Of a stretch of DNA of 64,000 nucleotides, positions 8,964 through 18,139 are shown in pieces. The notes beneath the pieces were generated by a model. It worked only from the letters and a program-made list of their open reading frames with translations, was not told the DNA's origin and did no database searches. Source of the stretch: JAUIIK01 sp963709995. Its GTDB lineage: Bacteria; Chloroflexota; Chloroflexia; Thermomicrobiales; CFX8. Made by a program: the position numbers and the translations under genes. Each line of letters begins with the position of its first letter. The stretch's first letter is position 1. The stretch spans positions 83,999 to 147,998 of the forward strand of contig CAVPYN010000003.1 in the NCBI GenBank assembly GCA_963709995.1. Direction: 5' to 3'.

Positions 8964-9827
8964 TCAGCCACCGGGTTTAGTCCCGACGCCGATGTGAACT
9001 TTGTTACGGAGAACGGCTTTCCGGTCGCCTTCCGACCGTTCTCGCAGCATGCCGTTGAGCACCTGCTTAACCGTGGCTCGCTGGTCGTCGGTCAGATCAC
9101 TGGTGATCATGGTGGCGATTGGGTTGCTACTGAGCACCCAGTCCCACATCTCCTGCCCGGTGTGGAATTCAAGCAACTCGGCTGTCTCACAAACCTGGAT
9201 ATCGATGAGCCCAGCTTTAGCGAGGCGTTGACAGAGTACATCAGGGTTTGACGCCTGAAATTCGAGTGGCGGTGGATCACTGGGTATCCCCGCGAAGTCA
9301 GGCACGACCGCCTGTAGAGCGCTGATGAACACCCCGAGGAAGTCAATCTCTTGCGGATAGCCGTAGGCAATGATCAGCACCCGGCCACCCGGCTTCGTCA
9401 CTCGAACCATCTCCCGCAATGCAGCTTCCTGGTCGGGAACCAGCATGACGCCGAAGAGGGAGCCCGAGATATCGAAGCTATCGTCACCGAATTCCAGGGA
9501 GTGGCAATCCATAACCCTGCCCTCTGCGCCGGTGAGGCCTTCCTCACCCACCCGCGCTTCGAATTGTTCGATCATCGCTGGGGACCAGTCGATGGCAACG
9601 ACCCGTGCACCGGCACGAGCAGCGGGAAGGCTTAGCCCGCCGGGCCCGGCGGCGACATCGAGAAAGCGGTCGCTGGACTTGAGATGGGCCAGAGTCAGGG
9701 CCTCCTGTGCCAAACTCTCCTCCCCGGGCGCAACATAGCGGTCATACCCTTCGGCAATTGCATCCCAGGCTTCCATTGGTGCCACCGGCGGGTGAGCGTC
9801 TGTGGATTGGGTTGGGTTCGCTGTCAT
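8964..9827 (-). CDS. Class I SAM-dependent methyltransferase (UbiE-like)
   Basis: This is a Rossmann-fold methyltransferase of 287 residues. Motif I is FLDVAAGPGGLSLPAARAG, the acidic ribose-binding end is VVAIDWS, and the post-motif segment is ISGSLFGVMLVPDQEAALREM followed by the KPGGRVLI strand. The acceptor is unknown. The start is fixed by GAGGAAG five bases before the ATG; the frame extends ten codons further to a TTG, but that lacks a ribosome-binding site. It lies downstream of, and on the same strand as, the LuxR/TPR regulator at 9976. Confidence 0.88.
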   Translation of the reverse strand: MTANPTQSTDAHPPVAPMEAWDAIAEGYDRYVAPGEESLAQEALTLAHLKSSDRFLDVAAGPGGLSLPAARAGARVVAIDWSPAMIEQFEARVGEEGLTGAEGRVMDCHSLEFGDDSFDISGSLFGVMLVPDQEAALREMVRVTKPGGRVLIIAYGYPQEIDFLGVFISALQAVVPDFAGIPSDPPPLEFQASNPDVLCQRLAKAGLIDIQVCETAELLEFHTGQEMWDWVLSSNPIATMITSDLTDDQRATVKQVLNGMLRERSEGDRKAVLRNKVHIGVGTKPGG

Positions 9828-9975
9828 GTCTTCCTCATTCTTTCTGCTGGTTGTCAAATGTGTCGCAGATCTGCTCTATAGAGATCGTAGAGAAGAGGGT
9901 GCATGCAGACTTCCACCGAATGCCCCAATTCACTGCCGAAGGCGTGGGTATTTCTGTGTATTGCGCTACTCGGTG

Positions 9976-11613
9976 TTAGCGGACGATGCCCTGCTGGAAC
10001 GCGTAGGCGGTGGCCTCTGAGCGAGATGAGAGGTCCAGCTTGGTAAAGATGTTGCTGACGTGGCGCGCGACCGTCTTCTCGCTGATGAACAGCGCATCGG
10101 CTATCGCCCGGTTGGTTTTGCCGGTGGAGAGTAGGACCAGCACCTCGCGTTCGCGAGGGCTCAGATCTTCAGGCTTAGATTGCCCCGTGATTTGTAGGTG
10201 ATGTTCGAGTTGCTTGATGTCTGGTGTCGCCTCGAGTTTAGTAAGCAGCGATACTGCAGCATCGAATTCCAACTCAGCACCGCCGTAGTCACCGAGTTCA
10301 GTGTAGGCGCGACCAATGAGAATTCGCAGACGCGCGAGTTCGTAGGGTGTATTGAGCTGGCGCCAGAGTCTTCCCGCGTTCTGCAGATCGGCGAGCGCTA
10401 CGCGAGCGTCACCATCGAACAACATTACAGCGCCGCAGGCGTGGGCTGCGAGCGCGTGTAGATAGGGAGCGTCAAGCTCCGTGCAGATCGCTCGAAGTTC
10501 ATCTACTGCTGGTTGAGCGGCTTTGAGATCATGCGCTTCCAGACTGATCTCCACGAAGGCCGGCAGAAGTTTTGCTCGATCATTCCAGTTCGTTGTTTCA
10601 TCCAGGGAGCGCCGAATTCCCGCGACGGCTTCCGCCATGTTGCCCTGCGCCATGCGAAGGAGTGACATGCCTGGCTCTGGACTACGGCCGGCCCGACTTG
10701 CCTGCCGGTATGCCTCCTCTGCTGCTGAGAACAGGCCGCGCAATCGCTGGATCTCACCGAGCTGGTAATACGCTGAACCCAGGGTGTCCCAGGAAGTCGG
10801 AGTGGAAAGTAACTCGCACGCTTGTTGCGCTGCATCGAGCGCTTCAGGCCAGTTGCCCTGCAGCCGAAAGATCTCGCAACGAAGGATCAAGCAGTTCCCA
10901 TGGAAGGGCACCAAATCAGGCTGTGAATCGCACCAGCGCGAAAGCGCCTCTGTCCATTCGCGCGCCCGGCGCAAATCGAACACCGCGTGGCACATGTCGA
11001 TCGTCGTGCAGTAGGCGATGCCGGTAAGGATCGGATAGAGCTCGCCGCTCGTCGCCGCGACCATGATTTCATCAAGCAGCGCCATACCCTCGTCGGTGCG
11101 CTGCCGAATAATGAGAGCCTGACTCTGGCCGAGATGGGCAAAGGTCAGTAGATCGAGATCCGCGAACTTCTGAGCAATATCGACCGCCTCAATGAAGCCA
11201 GGATATGCTCCCTCTATGTCACCAGAAAACAGAGTCGGCAACGCTGTGAAGACGCAGAGCCACCCATGTTCCGGACAGTCTTTTGGCACGTTTTCGAGCA
11301 CACGCCTGCCGCGGGCGATCCAACCCATTGCCGGCGCCATGTCACCCCTGAAGAGAAGCCCGCACGCCTGCCAGAAGGCGCACCGCGCTGCACGGGGCCG
11401 GTCACCTTGGCGAAGTGCTGCCTGATGCGCTCGCATCCAGGCCTCAGCACATTCGTCATCCTGACCGAGCATATAGGCGCTCAGGGCTAATCGCTCGAGA
11501 TCTTCGACAGTGAGATTCCCTTCTTCGGCCGCCGCCGAAAGCTTTGTGAACTGATCCGCCCAACCCTGCACATCGTCGATGGGGTGACTGCTTCCGTATG
11601 CGCTTGTTGACAA
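9976..11613 (-). CDS. LuxR-family transcriptional regulator with TPR repeats
   Basis: This 545-residue protein has a long helical region of about 470 residues with TPR-like repeats and a C-terminal LuxR/GerE DNA-binding domain (LSPREREVLVLLSTGKTNRA, then ISEKTVARHVSNIFTKLDLS). No P-loop ATPase is visible, unlike the longer LuxR/ATPase proteins of related bacteria. The start is TTG, supported by GAGGTAACCATT immediately upstream. The signal is unknown; the methyltransferase downstream is a possible target, though gene order is the only hint. Confidence 0.87.
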   Translation of the reverse strand: MSTSAYGSSHPIDDVQGWADQFTKLSAAAEEGNLTVEDLERLALSAYMLGQDDECAEAWMRAHQAALRQGDRPRAARCAFWQACGLLFRGDMAPAMGWIARGRRVLENVPKDCPEHGWLCVFTALPTLFSGDIEGAYPGFIEAVDIAQKFADLDLLTFAHLGQSQALIIRQRTDEGMALLDEIMVAATSGELYPILTGIAYCTTIDMCHAVFDLRRAREWTEALSRWCDSQPDLVPFHGNCLILRCEIFRLQGNWPEALDAAQQACELLSTPTSWDTLGSAYYQLGEIQRLRGLFSAAEEAYRQASRAGRSPEPGMSLLRMAQGNMAEAVAGIRRSLDETTNWNDRAKLLPAFVEISLEAHDLKAAQPAVDELRAICTELDAPYLHALAAHACGAVMLFDGDARVALADLQNAGRLWRQLNTPYELARLRILIGRAYTELGDYGGAELEFDAAVSLLTKLEATPDIKQLEHHLQITGQSKPEDLSPREREVLVLLSTGKTNRAIADALFISEKTVARHVSNIFTKLDLSSRSEATAYAFQQGIVR

Positions 11614-12183
11614 AATGGTTACCTCAACCTCTCGCGGCAGCTTCGAACTCGCGGGAGAGAGCCGTCATCAAATCGTGGTCTCAATGAATCAGTGTAACCG
11701 AGCGGTGGCTTCCTAAGGTGCCCACAGAACAGATTTGTTGCAGAACCGGCAACGGCGGGCATTTGCTCCGTCACTCGGCACCGCTACTGTTCGCGGAACG
11801 ATTTCGAGGATGGATTACTAGAGAACGAGTGCCGCGGAGACGGCTCGGCGCAACGCTCGCTCGCGCCTCGGAACCGTCGATCTTCGCGCAGTGGAAGACA
11901 GGCTATCGGACACTGTAAGCGCAAGCGCTGTAAAGGGCAGGGATGCGGTGTCTGCCGGGCGGTCAAAAGCGGCTGAGATGGTCACTCGCTCGCCTCTGTC
12001 GGTGACAATCAATTCCAATGCCCCTGGCAAACCAATTCAGAGCGCCTAGCGAGTTGCTTCCGACCGCGAGTAGCTAGCCAGTGGGCTGACAGATGCGGCA
12101 CTGTCCAGAATGCGCGTTCCGGACAGTGCGGTTGAGGCTGCTGTTCTTCGTTCTGACATGCAACCCGAAAAGGGAATAGGGCT
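11614..12183. other. Gene-free stretch between regulator and ABC permease
   Basis: These 570 bases separate the start of the LuxR/TPR gene from the end of the ABC permease gene, both on the minus strand. No open frame here has coding character. The only structure I see is the inverted repeat at 12098-12129. The part next to 11614 should hold the regulator's promoter, but I cannot name convincing -35/-10 boxes. Confidence 0.5.
12098..12129 (-). terminator. 9-bp inverted repeat after ABC permease gene
   Basis: GCACTGTCC and GGACAGTGC form a perfect 9-bp stem around a 14-base loop, 55 bases past the permease stop. It is a plausible terminator of the exporter operon, but lacks a T tract. Confidence 0.4.
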
Positions 12184-14685
12184 CTATGTCGCCTGTAACG
12201 ACTCCAGCACGTCCAGCTTGGTTGACCGCCAGGCCGGGATGAGCGACGCAATCAGCCCGAGGACCGGCCCCAGCACAATGACTAGCAGGAGTGTCAGGGG
12301 AAGTCCAAGTGAGATGTTGCTATCTACCTCGCGGTTGATCGTGAAGATGAGTGCCCATCCAAAGAACAGACCTAGCGCGACACCGGTGAACGTCCCAAGC
12401 GCCGCAATGACAACCGATTCGAGCCGCACCATGTTCTTCACCCGTTCGTCAGTCATACCAACGGCACGGAGCAACCCGAGCTCGCGCCGCCGTTCGATGA
12501 TCGACAGTGACAGGGTGTTGATGATGCCGATCAGCGCAATGATCACACTCATGGCAAGCAGGCCATTGACCGCGTTGATCAGGAAGTCGAAGAGACCACC
12601 AATAAGTCGTCCTATGGCATTACCTTCGGTAAGCGTGATGTCCGGGCGAAGGTTGACGAGATCTTCGATCTCATCGGTTGTTTCGGTGTGAGCGCCGGTC
12701 GCGACATCGATGAACGCCACGGTTGGGGCAGTATCTCCTACAAGCGAGTCGAATGTTTCCTCATCGACGAGATTTCCCGTCGCTATCGTGTCAAGGGAAC
12801 TCTCGATGATGGCGACTACCTCGAGATCCAGGGTGTCGCCGGTATTGTCGGCAACTTCTACGGTCGCACCGATCGCTGGCGTTGTCGTAGGATCACCCGT
12901 GTCGGCAACCGCGATTGTCCCCGGGCCCAGGTCGTCCAACGAGCCTGCACTGGCCGATAGCTTGGCGACGCTTTGAAGTTCCGCTATGTCGCCAGTGCTA
13001 AGAAACCCGGGTAGGCCGTCGATAGTGACAGACTCCCGCCGGAATGGGACAACAACTTCCACATCGTCCACTTCCAGGATGCTCGAAACCAGCTCGTCAT
13101 CGATCGTTCCACCGTCACTCGAGATCAGGAAGTCGGCCGAAGAGAGATCCTTAATCTCGGCGACGGCGAATTCTTTCAGGCTCGTGCCTGCGACGAGGAC
13201 GAACGAAACGAGGAAGACGCCGATGAGAAGCGCATTCGCTGTGGTAGCAGTGCGCTGCGGATTGCGAGCGGTATTGTCAACCGCCAGACGTCCTTCCAGA
13301 CCGAAGATGGACATTACCGGGTGCGCCACGCGTGAGCCGTACACTGCGATCATTGGCCCGGCGATGATCACGCCGACGAAGAACACCAGAGCGCCGGCGG
13401 CAATGATTGGCCACGAACTGCCGATAAGAAGTGCGACAGCGCTTAGTCCAAGAATTGCCAGTGTGACGGAGATCCGTCGACGGGAGATCGTCGTCGTCTC
13501 GGCGGCAGACGCTCTGAGGGCTTCGATCGGTTCGGTTCGCGCCGCCCGGCGCGCTGGAATCATTACTGACACGACGGTGATGACCGTGCCGAGCAGGATT
13601 GCGCTAGTGACGTTCGACGCGCTGATTGATACCCCGCTTCCTGGCAGAGAAATATTGAACGCCTTCAATACTTCAACGAGTATGAACGTTAGCGCGAAAC
13701 CGGTGACGATCCCGAGCGCAGATCCGACGACGCCGATGATGATCCCTTCGTACAGTAGCGACGACATAATCTGGCGCGGGGTCGCGCCGATTGCCGCCAT
13801 CACGGCTAGCTCGCGGATACGCTGGGTCACGATCACGTTGAAGGTGTTGTAGATGACGAAGCCCCCGACGAGCATGGCCAGAATGGCGAACGCCTGGAGA
13901 CCCTGCTTGAGGATTCTGCCCGGCGCGCCAATCGCATCCTTCTTGTCCTGAAGGAACTCTTCGCCTGATTGAATTTCAAAGCCGCCCGGGACGAGCCCCT
14001 CGATATTGGTCACAAGCTCAGACTGCGGGAGGTCGCTGCGCAGATAAATCTCTTCGTATTCGACTATCCCCGAGGTAAGCCAGTTGAATGCATCCTCCTG
14101 GGATAGATAGACACTGCCTCCGGAGTCGATTGCATCGCTTTCACCGAACTTGCTGATACCGACAATCTCAACTTGCTGCTGCCCTGCCAGGGTGAGCAGC
14201 GTCACGGAGTCGCCGACTGCGAGATCTTCATCGTCAGCAGTGCCCTGATCGACCGCGATCTGCCCGGCGCCGGCAGGCGCCGATCCCTCGACAATTTCGA
14301 CCGGGTTGAGTTCTTCGTCGTCTATCCAGAGATGGCCCGTCGCGTTGTCGGCAAATGTGCTGCCGTCGTCGGCGAGAAAGGCCACGGATCCCGTCACGAT
14401 GCCGGCGCTACCATCAACACTATCAGCAGTGAAGATGCGGTCGGCTGCATCGCCGGAGATTCTTATCTCGTCGACGTGGGCATCCTCGGCGGAGGATTCA
14501 TCCGCGACGATTGCTGCGTCGACGCTTCCGTATTGACGAGCTACGTCTCCTTCCAAAACACTGATGACACGATCTGAAATGAAGCCAGTGGCGGCGAAGA
14601 AGGCCACGCCTGTGATAATCGCGACGAGGGTTGCAATGTATCGAGCTGGATTGTGGCGCACGCCGCGCATTGCAATGAGCAGCAT
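12184..14685 (-). CDS. FtsX/MacB-type ABC transporter permease
   Basis: This 833-residue permease contains two FtsX-like halves. Membrane segments appear near residues 15-35, three around 260-385, a pair around 405-440, one around 485-505, and three at the C-terminus (about 705-825). Two large extracytoplasmic domains lie between them, rich in Asp, Glu, Ser and Thr. Fused-permease exporters of this type (LolE/MacB/YknZ relatives) use ATP to drive lipoprotein, peptide or drug release. The ATPase gene ends one base before this start, so they form one operon. Substrate unknown. Confidence 0.9.
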   Translation of the reverse strand: MLLIAMRGVRHNPARYIATLVAIITGVAFFAATGFISDRVISVLEGDVARQYGSVDAAIVADESSAEDAHVDEIRISGDAADRIFTADSVDGSAGIVTGSVAFLADDGSTFADNATGHLWIDDEELNPVEIVEGSAPAGAGQIAVDQGTADDEDLAVGDSVTLLTLAGQQQVEIVGISKFGESDAIDSGGSVYLSQEDAFNWLTSGIVEYEEIYLRSDLPQSELVTNIEGLVPGGFEIQSGEEFLQDKKDAIGAPGRILKQGLQAFAILAMLVGGFVIYNTFNVIVTQRIRELAVMAAIGATPRQIMSSLLYEGIIIGVVGSALGIVTGFALTFILVEVLKAFNISLPGSGVSISASNVTSAILLGTVITVVSVMIPARRAARTEPIEALRASAAETTTISRRRISVTLAILGLSAVALLIGSSWPIIAAGALVFFVGVIIAGPMIAVYGSRVAHPVMSIFGLEGRLAVDNTARNPQRTATTANALLIGVFLVSFVLVAGTSLKEFAVAEIKDLSSADFLISSDGGTIDDELVSSILEVDDVEVVVPFRRESVTIDGLPGFLSTGDIAELQSVAKLSASAGSLDDLGPGTIAVADTGDPTTTPAIGATVEVADNTGDTLDLEVVAIIESSLDTIATGNLVDEETFDSLVGDTAPTVAFIDVATGAHTETTDEIEDLVNLRPDITLTEGNAIGRLIGGLFDFLINAVNGLLAMSVIIALIGIINTLSLSIIERRRELGLLRAVGMTDERVKNMVRLESVVIAALGTFTGVALGLFFGWALIFTINREVDSNISLGLPLTLLLVIVLGPVLGLIASLIPAWRSTKLDVLESLQAT

Positions 14686-14686
14686 G

Positions 14687-15433
14687 TCAGTTGACCTCGA
14701 ATTGCTTCATGCGGTCGAGGACGCGATCGGTCGTCGGCGCCTGCATCTCGTCGATTATCTGGCCGTCGGCCAGGAAGAGGACGCTGTCTGCGAAAGAGGC
14801 CGCGTGCGGATCATGTGTCACCATGACGATCGTTTGGCCGGTTTCATCGACAGCCTGACGCATGAACTGAAGCATCTCCGTGCCGGTCCGGGAATCCAGC
14901 GCGCCAGTTGGCTCGTCAGCGAAGACGATTTCGGGTTTCGGTACGAGTGCGCGGGCGACCGCAACGCGCTGCTGCTGACCGCCCGAGAGCTGACTCGGCA
15001 GATTCTCGAGACGGTCCCCCATGCCGACGGTCGTGACGATCTGGTTGAACCACGCCTCGTCCGTTTCACGACCTGCAAGCGTCAACGGCAGGTTGATGTT
15101 CTCGCGCGCCGTCAGGGTCGGTATGAGGTTGTATTGCTGGAAGATGAACCCGAGCCGATCGCGCCGCAAGAGTGTCAGATCCGTTCTGGAAAGACGGGAA
15201 ATGTCCGTCTCGCCGATGAATGCTGATCCTGACGTCAGCCGGTCAAGCCCGGCGACACACTGCATCAGCGTGCTCTTGCCGGAGCCGGAAGGGCCCATGA
15301 TCGTCGTGAATTTCCCGGTCGGAAAATCGACGGTTACGCCGGCGAGTGCGTGAATCATGGCCTCGCCTTCACCGTAGGTCTTCACGGCGTCAACGGCACG
15401 CGCGGCCGCACCGTTCATCACCATTGCAGTCAT
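14687..15433 (-). CDS. ABC transporter ATP-binding protein (MacB/LolD type)
   Basis: This 248-residue ATPase has Walker A (GPSGSGKST), Q-loop (IFQQYNLIP), signature (LSGGQQQRVAVARAL), Walker B with the catalytic Glu (EIVFADEPTG) and the H-loop (MVTHDPHAA). It powers the permease encoded immediately downstream. The N-terminus is ATGACTGCAATGG, with a second ATG three codons in. The intact motif set indicates an active enzyme. Confidence 0.95.
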   Translation of the reverse strand: MTAMVMNGAAARAVDAVKTYGEGEAMIHALAGVTVDFPTGKFTTIMGPSGSGKSTLMQCVAGLDRLTSGSAFIGETDISRLSRTDLTLLRRDRLGFIFQQYNLIPTLTARENINLPLTLAGRETDEAWFNQIVTTVGMGDRLENLPSQLSGGQQQRVAVARALVPKPEIVFADEPTGALDSRTGTEMLQFMRQAVDETGQTIVMVTHDPHAASFADSVLFLADGQIIDEMQAPTTDRVLDRMKQFEVN

Positions 15434-15843
15434 TCATCGCGTCCAATCATCAGACAGAATCACCCTCGAACCGCCTATCCTGGGGATAATCCGGCGGGAA
15501 GCCCCATGCGTAAAGAGCGGTATTGCCACCAACATCGAGCTGTGCCGACCGGGGCCCACGCTGGCGTACGCTATCACGCTACGAGTAGCCAGAACATACA
15601 CCTTTTGGACCATGGGCCGCGCATTCATCTGGATTGAGGTCAGATCAGTCCAACACAGGGGATTCAATCTCCCGAGCCAGGTCGCTTCCGAGACGATGTA
15701 TCCCGACGCTACTGCGCTCGCCAGGATTGGTACGACAACTACCCGGAATAGCCATCGGGCCAATGGCTTGGAAGGTTGACATCGTATCTCGACGGCTGTA
15801 GTATTCACCTGATTGGTTATTTATCCGAACGGTTGAATACAGA
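15434..15843. other. Divergent intergenic region with promoter
   Basis: These 410 bases lie between the ABC operon (leftward) and the ArsR gene (rightward). The right end holds a strong promoter (15776-15804). A 124-codon leftward frame is open across it but would begin inside that promoter and has no ribosome-binding site, so I do not call it a gene. Confidence 0.5.
15776..15804 (+). promoter_or_regulatory. Sigma-70 promoter of the ArsR/AHSA1 operon
   Basis: TTGACA and TAGTAT are separated by exactly 17 bases, and transcription would start about 33 bases before the ArsR ATG. GTATTCA (15801-15807), overlapping the -10, is repeated inverted as TGAATAC (15834-15840), which could be a repressor site. 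Confidence 0.65.
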
Positions 15844-16179
15844 ATGACGGTGACGGATCAGCTCAGCTTGACCTTTGGGGCGCTCTCCGATCCAACACGG
15901 AGGGCAATCCTGGCCCGTTTGGCCGATGGCGAGGCGACCGTAACCGAGCTTGCCGAGCCTTTCGAAATGAGCTTGCCGGCCGTCTCGAAGCACCTCAAAG
16001 TGCTGGAGCGTGCCGGTCTCATCACCCGTGGCCGGGAAGCCCAGTGGCGCCCGGCGAGTTTGGATCCCGAGCCACTCAAGGAAGCGGCCGGCTGGCTCGA
16101 CGACTACCGCCGCTTCTGGGATGAGAGTTTCGACCGCTTGGACGACTATCTCAGAGAACTTCAGCAGAAGGAGAAGTAG
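15844..16179 (+). CDS. ArsR-family winged-helix regulator
   Basis: This 111-residue protein has the ArsR fold: LSDPTRRAILARLADGE, recognition helix LPAVSKHLKVLERAGLI and the wing TRGREAQWRPA. There are no Cys metal-binding residues, so metal sensing is unlikely. ArsR proteins of this subtype commonly sit beside AHSA1/SRPBCC genes, as here: the AHSA1 gene starts one base after this stop. It probably represses its own operon from the promoter at 15776. Confidence 0.93.
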   Translation: MTVTDQLSLTFGALSDPTRRAILARLADGEATVTELAEPFEMSLPAVSKHLKVLERAGLITRGREAQWRPASLDPEPLKEAAGWLDDYRRFWDESFDRLDDYLRELQQKEK

Positions 16180-16180
16180 T

Positions 16181-16669
16181 GTGACTGTGACGCACAGGGG
16201 TGGCTCGACGACCTTCGCGACGCCGACTGACCGGGAGATCGTCATCACCCGGGTCGTCGATGCGCCGCGCGAGCTCGTCTTCGAAATGTGGACTAGCTGC
16301 GAGCACCTGCCGCGCTGGATGGGACCGGCCGTCATGGAGATGACCGGCTGCCGGGTCGATCTTCGCGAGGGCGGTTCCTGGCGCTTTGAATGGCGAGGTC
16401 CCGACGGCTTCGAGTTGGGCATGAGTGGCGTCTACAAAGAGATCGCGCCACCGGAACGGCTCGTTTCAACTGAAATGATGGGCGGCTATTCAGATGAATT
16501 GTTGAGCACGCTCATGCTCACCGAGGAAGACGGCATAACGACGATCGCGAACACGGTTCTTTGCCCATCGAAGGAAATCCGCGACGCCATGCTCGCATCG
16601 GGTATGGAGGACGGTGTTGCCGAAGGCTTCGAGCGGATGGACGAGTATCTGCGCGAACTCAGCAGGTGA
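16181..16669 (+). CDS. SRPBCC (AHSA1-like) domain protein
   Basis: This 162-residue START/Bet v1-like protein opens with the typical IVITRVVDAPRELVFEMWT, has GGSWRFEWRGPDG in the middle and ends with a helix (GFERMDEYLRELSR). The fold makes a hydrophobic pocket; the ligand is unknown. The GTG start follows GAAGGAGAAGTAGT and lies one base after the ArsR stop, so the two are co-translated. Paralogues lie at 23333 and 47754. Confidence 0.9.
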   Translation: MTVTHRGGSTTFATPTDREIVITRVVDAPRELVFEMWTSCEHLPRWMGPAVMEMTGCRVDLREGGSWRFEWRGPDGFELGMSGVYKEIAPPERLVSTEMMGGYSDELLSTLMLTEEDGITTIANTVLCPSKEIRDAMLASGMEDGVAEGFERMDEYLRELSR

Positions 16670-16860
16670 TAACCGCGGCGTGACGCTGGCCAGCAGTTGT
16701 GACTTACGTTGGGTAAGGAAATGCATGAGGTCAATGTGGACCTCTACTCGCGGAAAGATCACGGGAGATCAACCATGGGAACCGTAGGCGTTGGACTGGC
16801 GATGTCACTCGGCGGCTTCATCGCCCGGGCCAATCACTAGCTGGAAGGGAGGCAGCTCCC

Positions 16861-17256
16861 ATGAACGATCGCCAGCGAACCATCGTCGAGCAACTCGACG
16901 TTCAGCCGGATGACAGGGTGCTTGAGATTGGCTGTGGACACGGCGTTGCCGCGACCTATGTCTGCGAGCAACTTGTTGGGGGTCGTTATCTCGGCGTCGA
17001 CCGATCAGCCAAGATGGTGAAGACCGCAATGCTCAGAAACGCGGCATTCATCGAGGATGGCAGGGCGGAGTTCCTGCAGGCGGATCTCGAGGATCTCGAC
17101 CTGGGAGAGCGCTGTTTCGACAAGATCTTCACTGTCCGGGTTGGTCTGTTCCATCGCGATCCGGAGCGGGCCCGCGGCATAGTCGAGCGCTGGCTTGCGC
17201 CGGGCGGAAAGATCACGACCGTTTACGACGGGCCATCGACGCCTGGCTCGTATTGA
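16861..17256 (+). CDS. Class I SAM-dependent methyltransferase, short
   Basis: This 131-residue protein starts with the methyltransferase core: VLEIGCGHGVAATYVCEQL (motif I), YLGVDRSAKMV (motif II) and APGGKITTVYD. It ends soon after that strand, shorter than the usual 180-200 residues, so the C-terminus may be lost or the protein may be a minimal form. The ribosome-binding GGGAGG lies inside a small hairpin (GGGAG gcag CTCCC) directly before the ATG, which could dampen translation. Confidence 0.75.
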   Translation: MNDRQRTIVEQLDVQPDDRVLEIGCGHGVAATYVCEQLVGGRYLGVDRSAKMVKTAMLRNAAFIEDGRAEFLQADLEDLDLGERCFDKIFTVRVGLFHRDPERARGIVERWLAPGGKITTVYDGPSTPGSY

Positions 17257-17286
17257 CCACTCATGCGAATTCAAAGGGGATTGACC

Positions 17287-18081
17287 ATGAACATCGTGAC
17301 ATCGAAAGATGGCGCTTCCATCGCATTCGACCGGTATGGCGAGGGCCCGCCGTTGGTACTCGTTGCCGGGGCAACGGCCACCCGGTCAGCCGAAGTATCT
17401 CTTGCAACATTTCTGGCAAAGCACTTCAGCGTGTTTGCCTACGATCGGCGCGGCCGCGGTGATAGTGGAGATGTCGCTCCATATGCTGTCGAGCGCGAGA
17501 TCGAGGATCTCGCTTCGATCATCGCCGCGGCCGGTGGGGCCGCCTTCGTGTTCGGCCATTCGTCCGGCGCGGTTCTGGCTCTCCGTGCGGCGGCAAGCGG
17601 GCTCGCCATTCCCAGGCTGGCGGCCTACGAGCCACCGTTTATTGTCGATGACAGCCGCCCTCCGTTGCCAGACGACTACGTAGGGCATCTGAATGAGCTC
17701 ATCTCCGACGGGCAGAGCGGCGAAGCAGTCGCCTATTTCATGACGGTGGCTGTTGGAACACCCGCCGAATACGTTGCCCAGATGCGTGATCATCCGATGT
17801 AAGAGTCATCGGTGAAAGTGGCACATACCATCGCCTACGACGGCATGATCATGGGAGACACGATGTCCGGCAACCCGTTGGCGGCTGAGCCGTGGTCATC
17901 GGTGGGCGTGCCGGTGCTTGTGATGGATGGCGGGAATAGCGAGCCGTTCATGCACAGTGGAGCGCAAGCGCTTGCCGATCTTCTCCCCAACGCGCAGCAT
18001 CACACCCTGGAAGGCCAGGACCACGGCCCTGCTGACGATATCCTTGCTCCCATCCTGCTGGAGTTCTTCGCCACCTGTTGA
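17287..18081 (+). CDS. Alpha/beta hydrolase interrupted by an in-frame stop
   Basis: Two in-frame pieces make one alpha/beta hydrolase of about 264 residues. The first (17287-17802) has LVLVAGATATR, YDRRGRGDSG and the nucleophile elbow GHSSGA. The second (to 18081) has VPVLVMDGG (acid strand) and the catalytic His in LEGQDHG. They are separated only by TAA at 17800-17802, at a position where relatives usually have Trp (HPMW). With the stop the catalytic His is lost. The cause is either a real nonsense change or a consensus error. The ATG follows AAAGGGGATTGACC. Confidence 0.75.
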
Positions 18082-18139
18082 GGTCCTGTTTTCGAACCGG
18101 ACTCATTGACGCAAGATTTGAAACTATCAGGAGAACGAA

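Noticed and set aside
12986..13852. 288-codon rightward frame inside the ABC permease gene
   Set aside because: It is antisense to a well-supported permease, rich in Ser, Arg and Thr as expected from complementary-strand reading, and has no domain.
15434..15808. 124-codon leftward open frame ahead of the ABC ATPase gene
   Set aside because: It would begin inside the ArsR promoter, has no ribosome-binding site and resembles nothing known; it only happens to end at the ATPase start.
16775..16840. 21-codon frame MGTVGVGLAMSLGGFIARAN
   Set aside because: It is too short to judge, has a weak start and is not conserved in any family I know.
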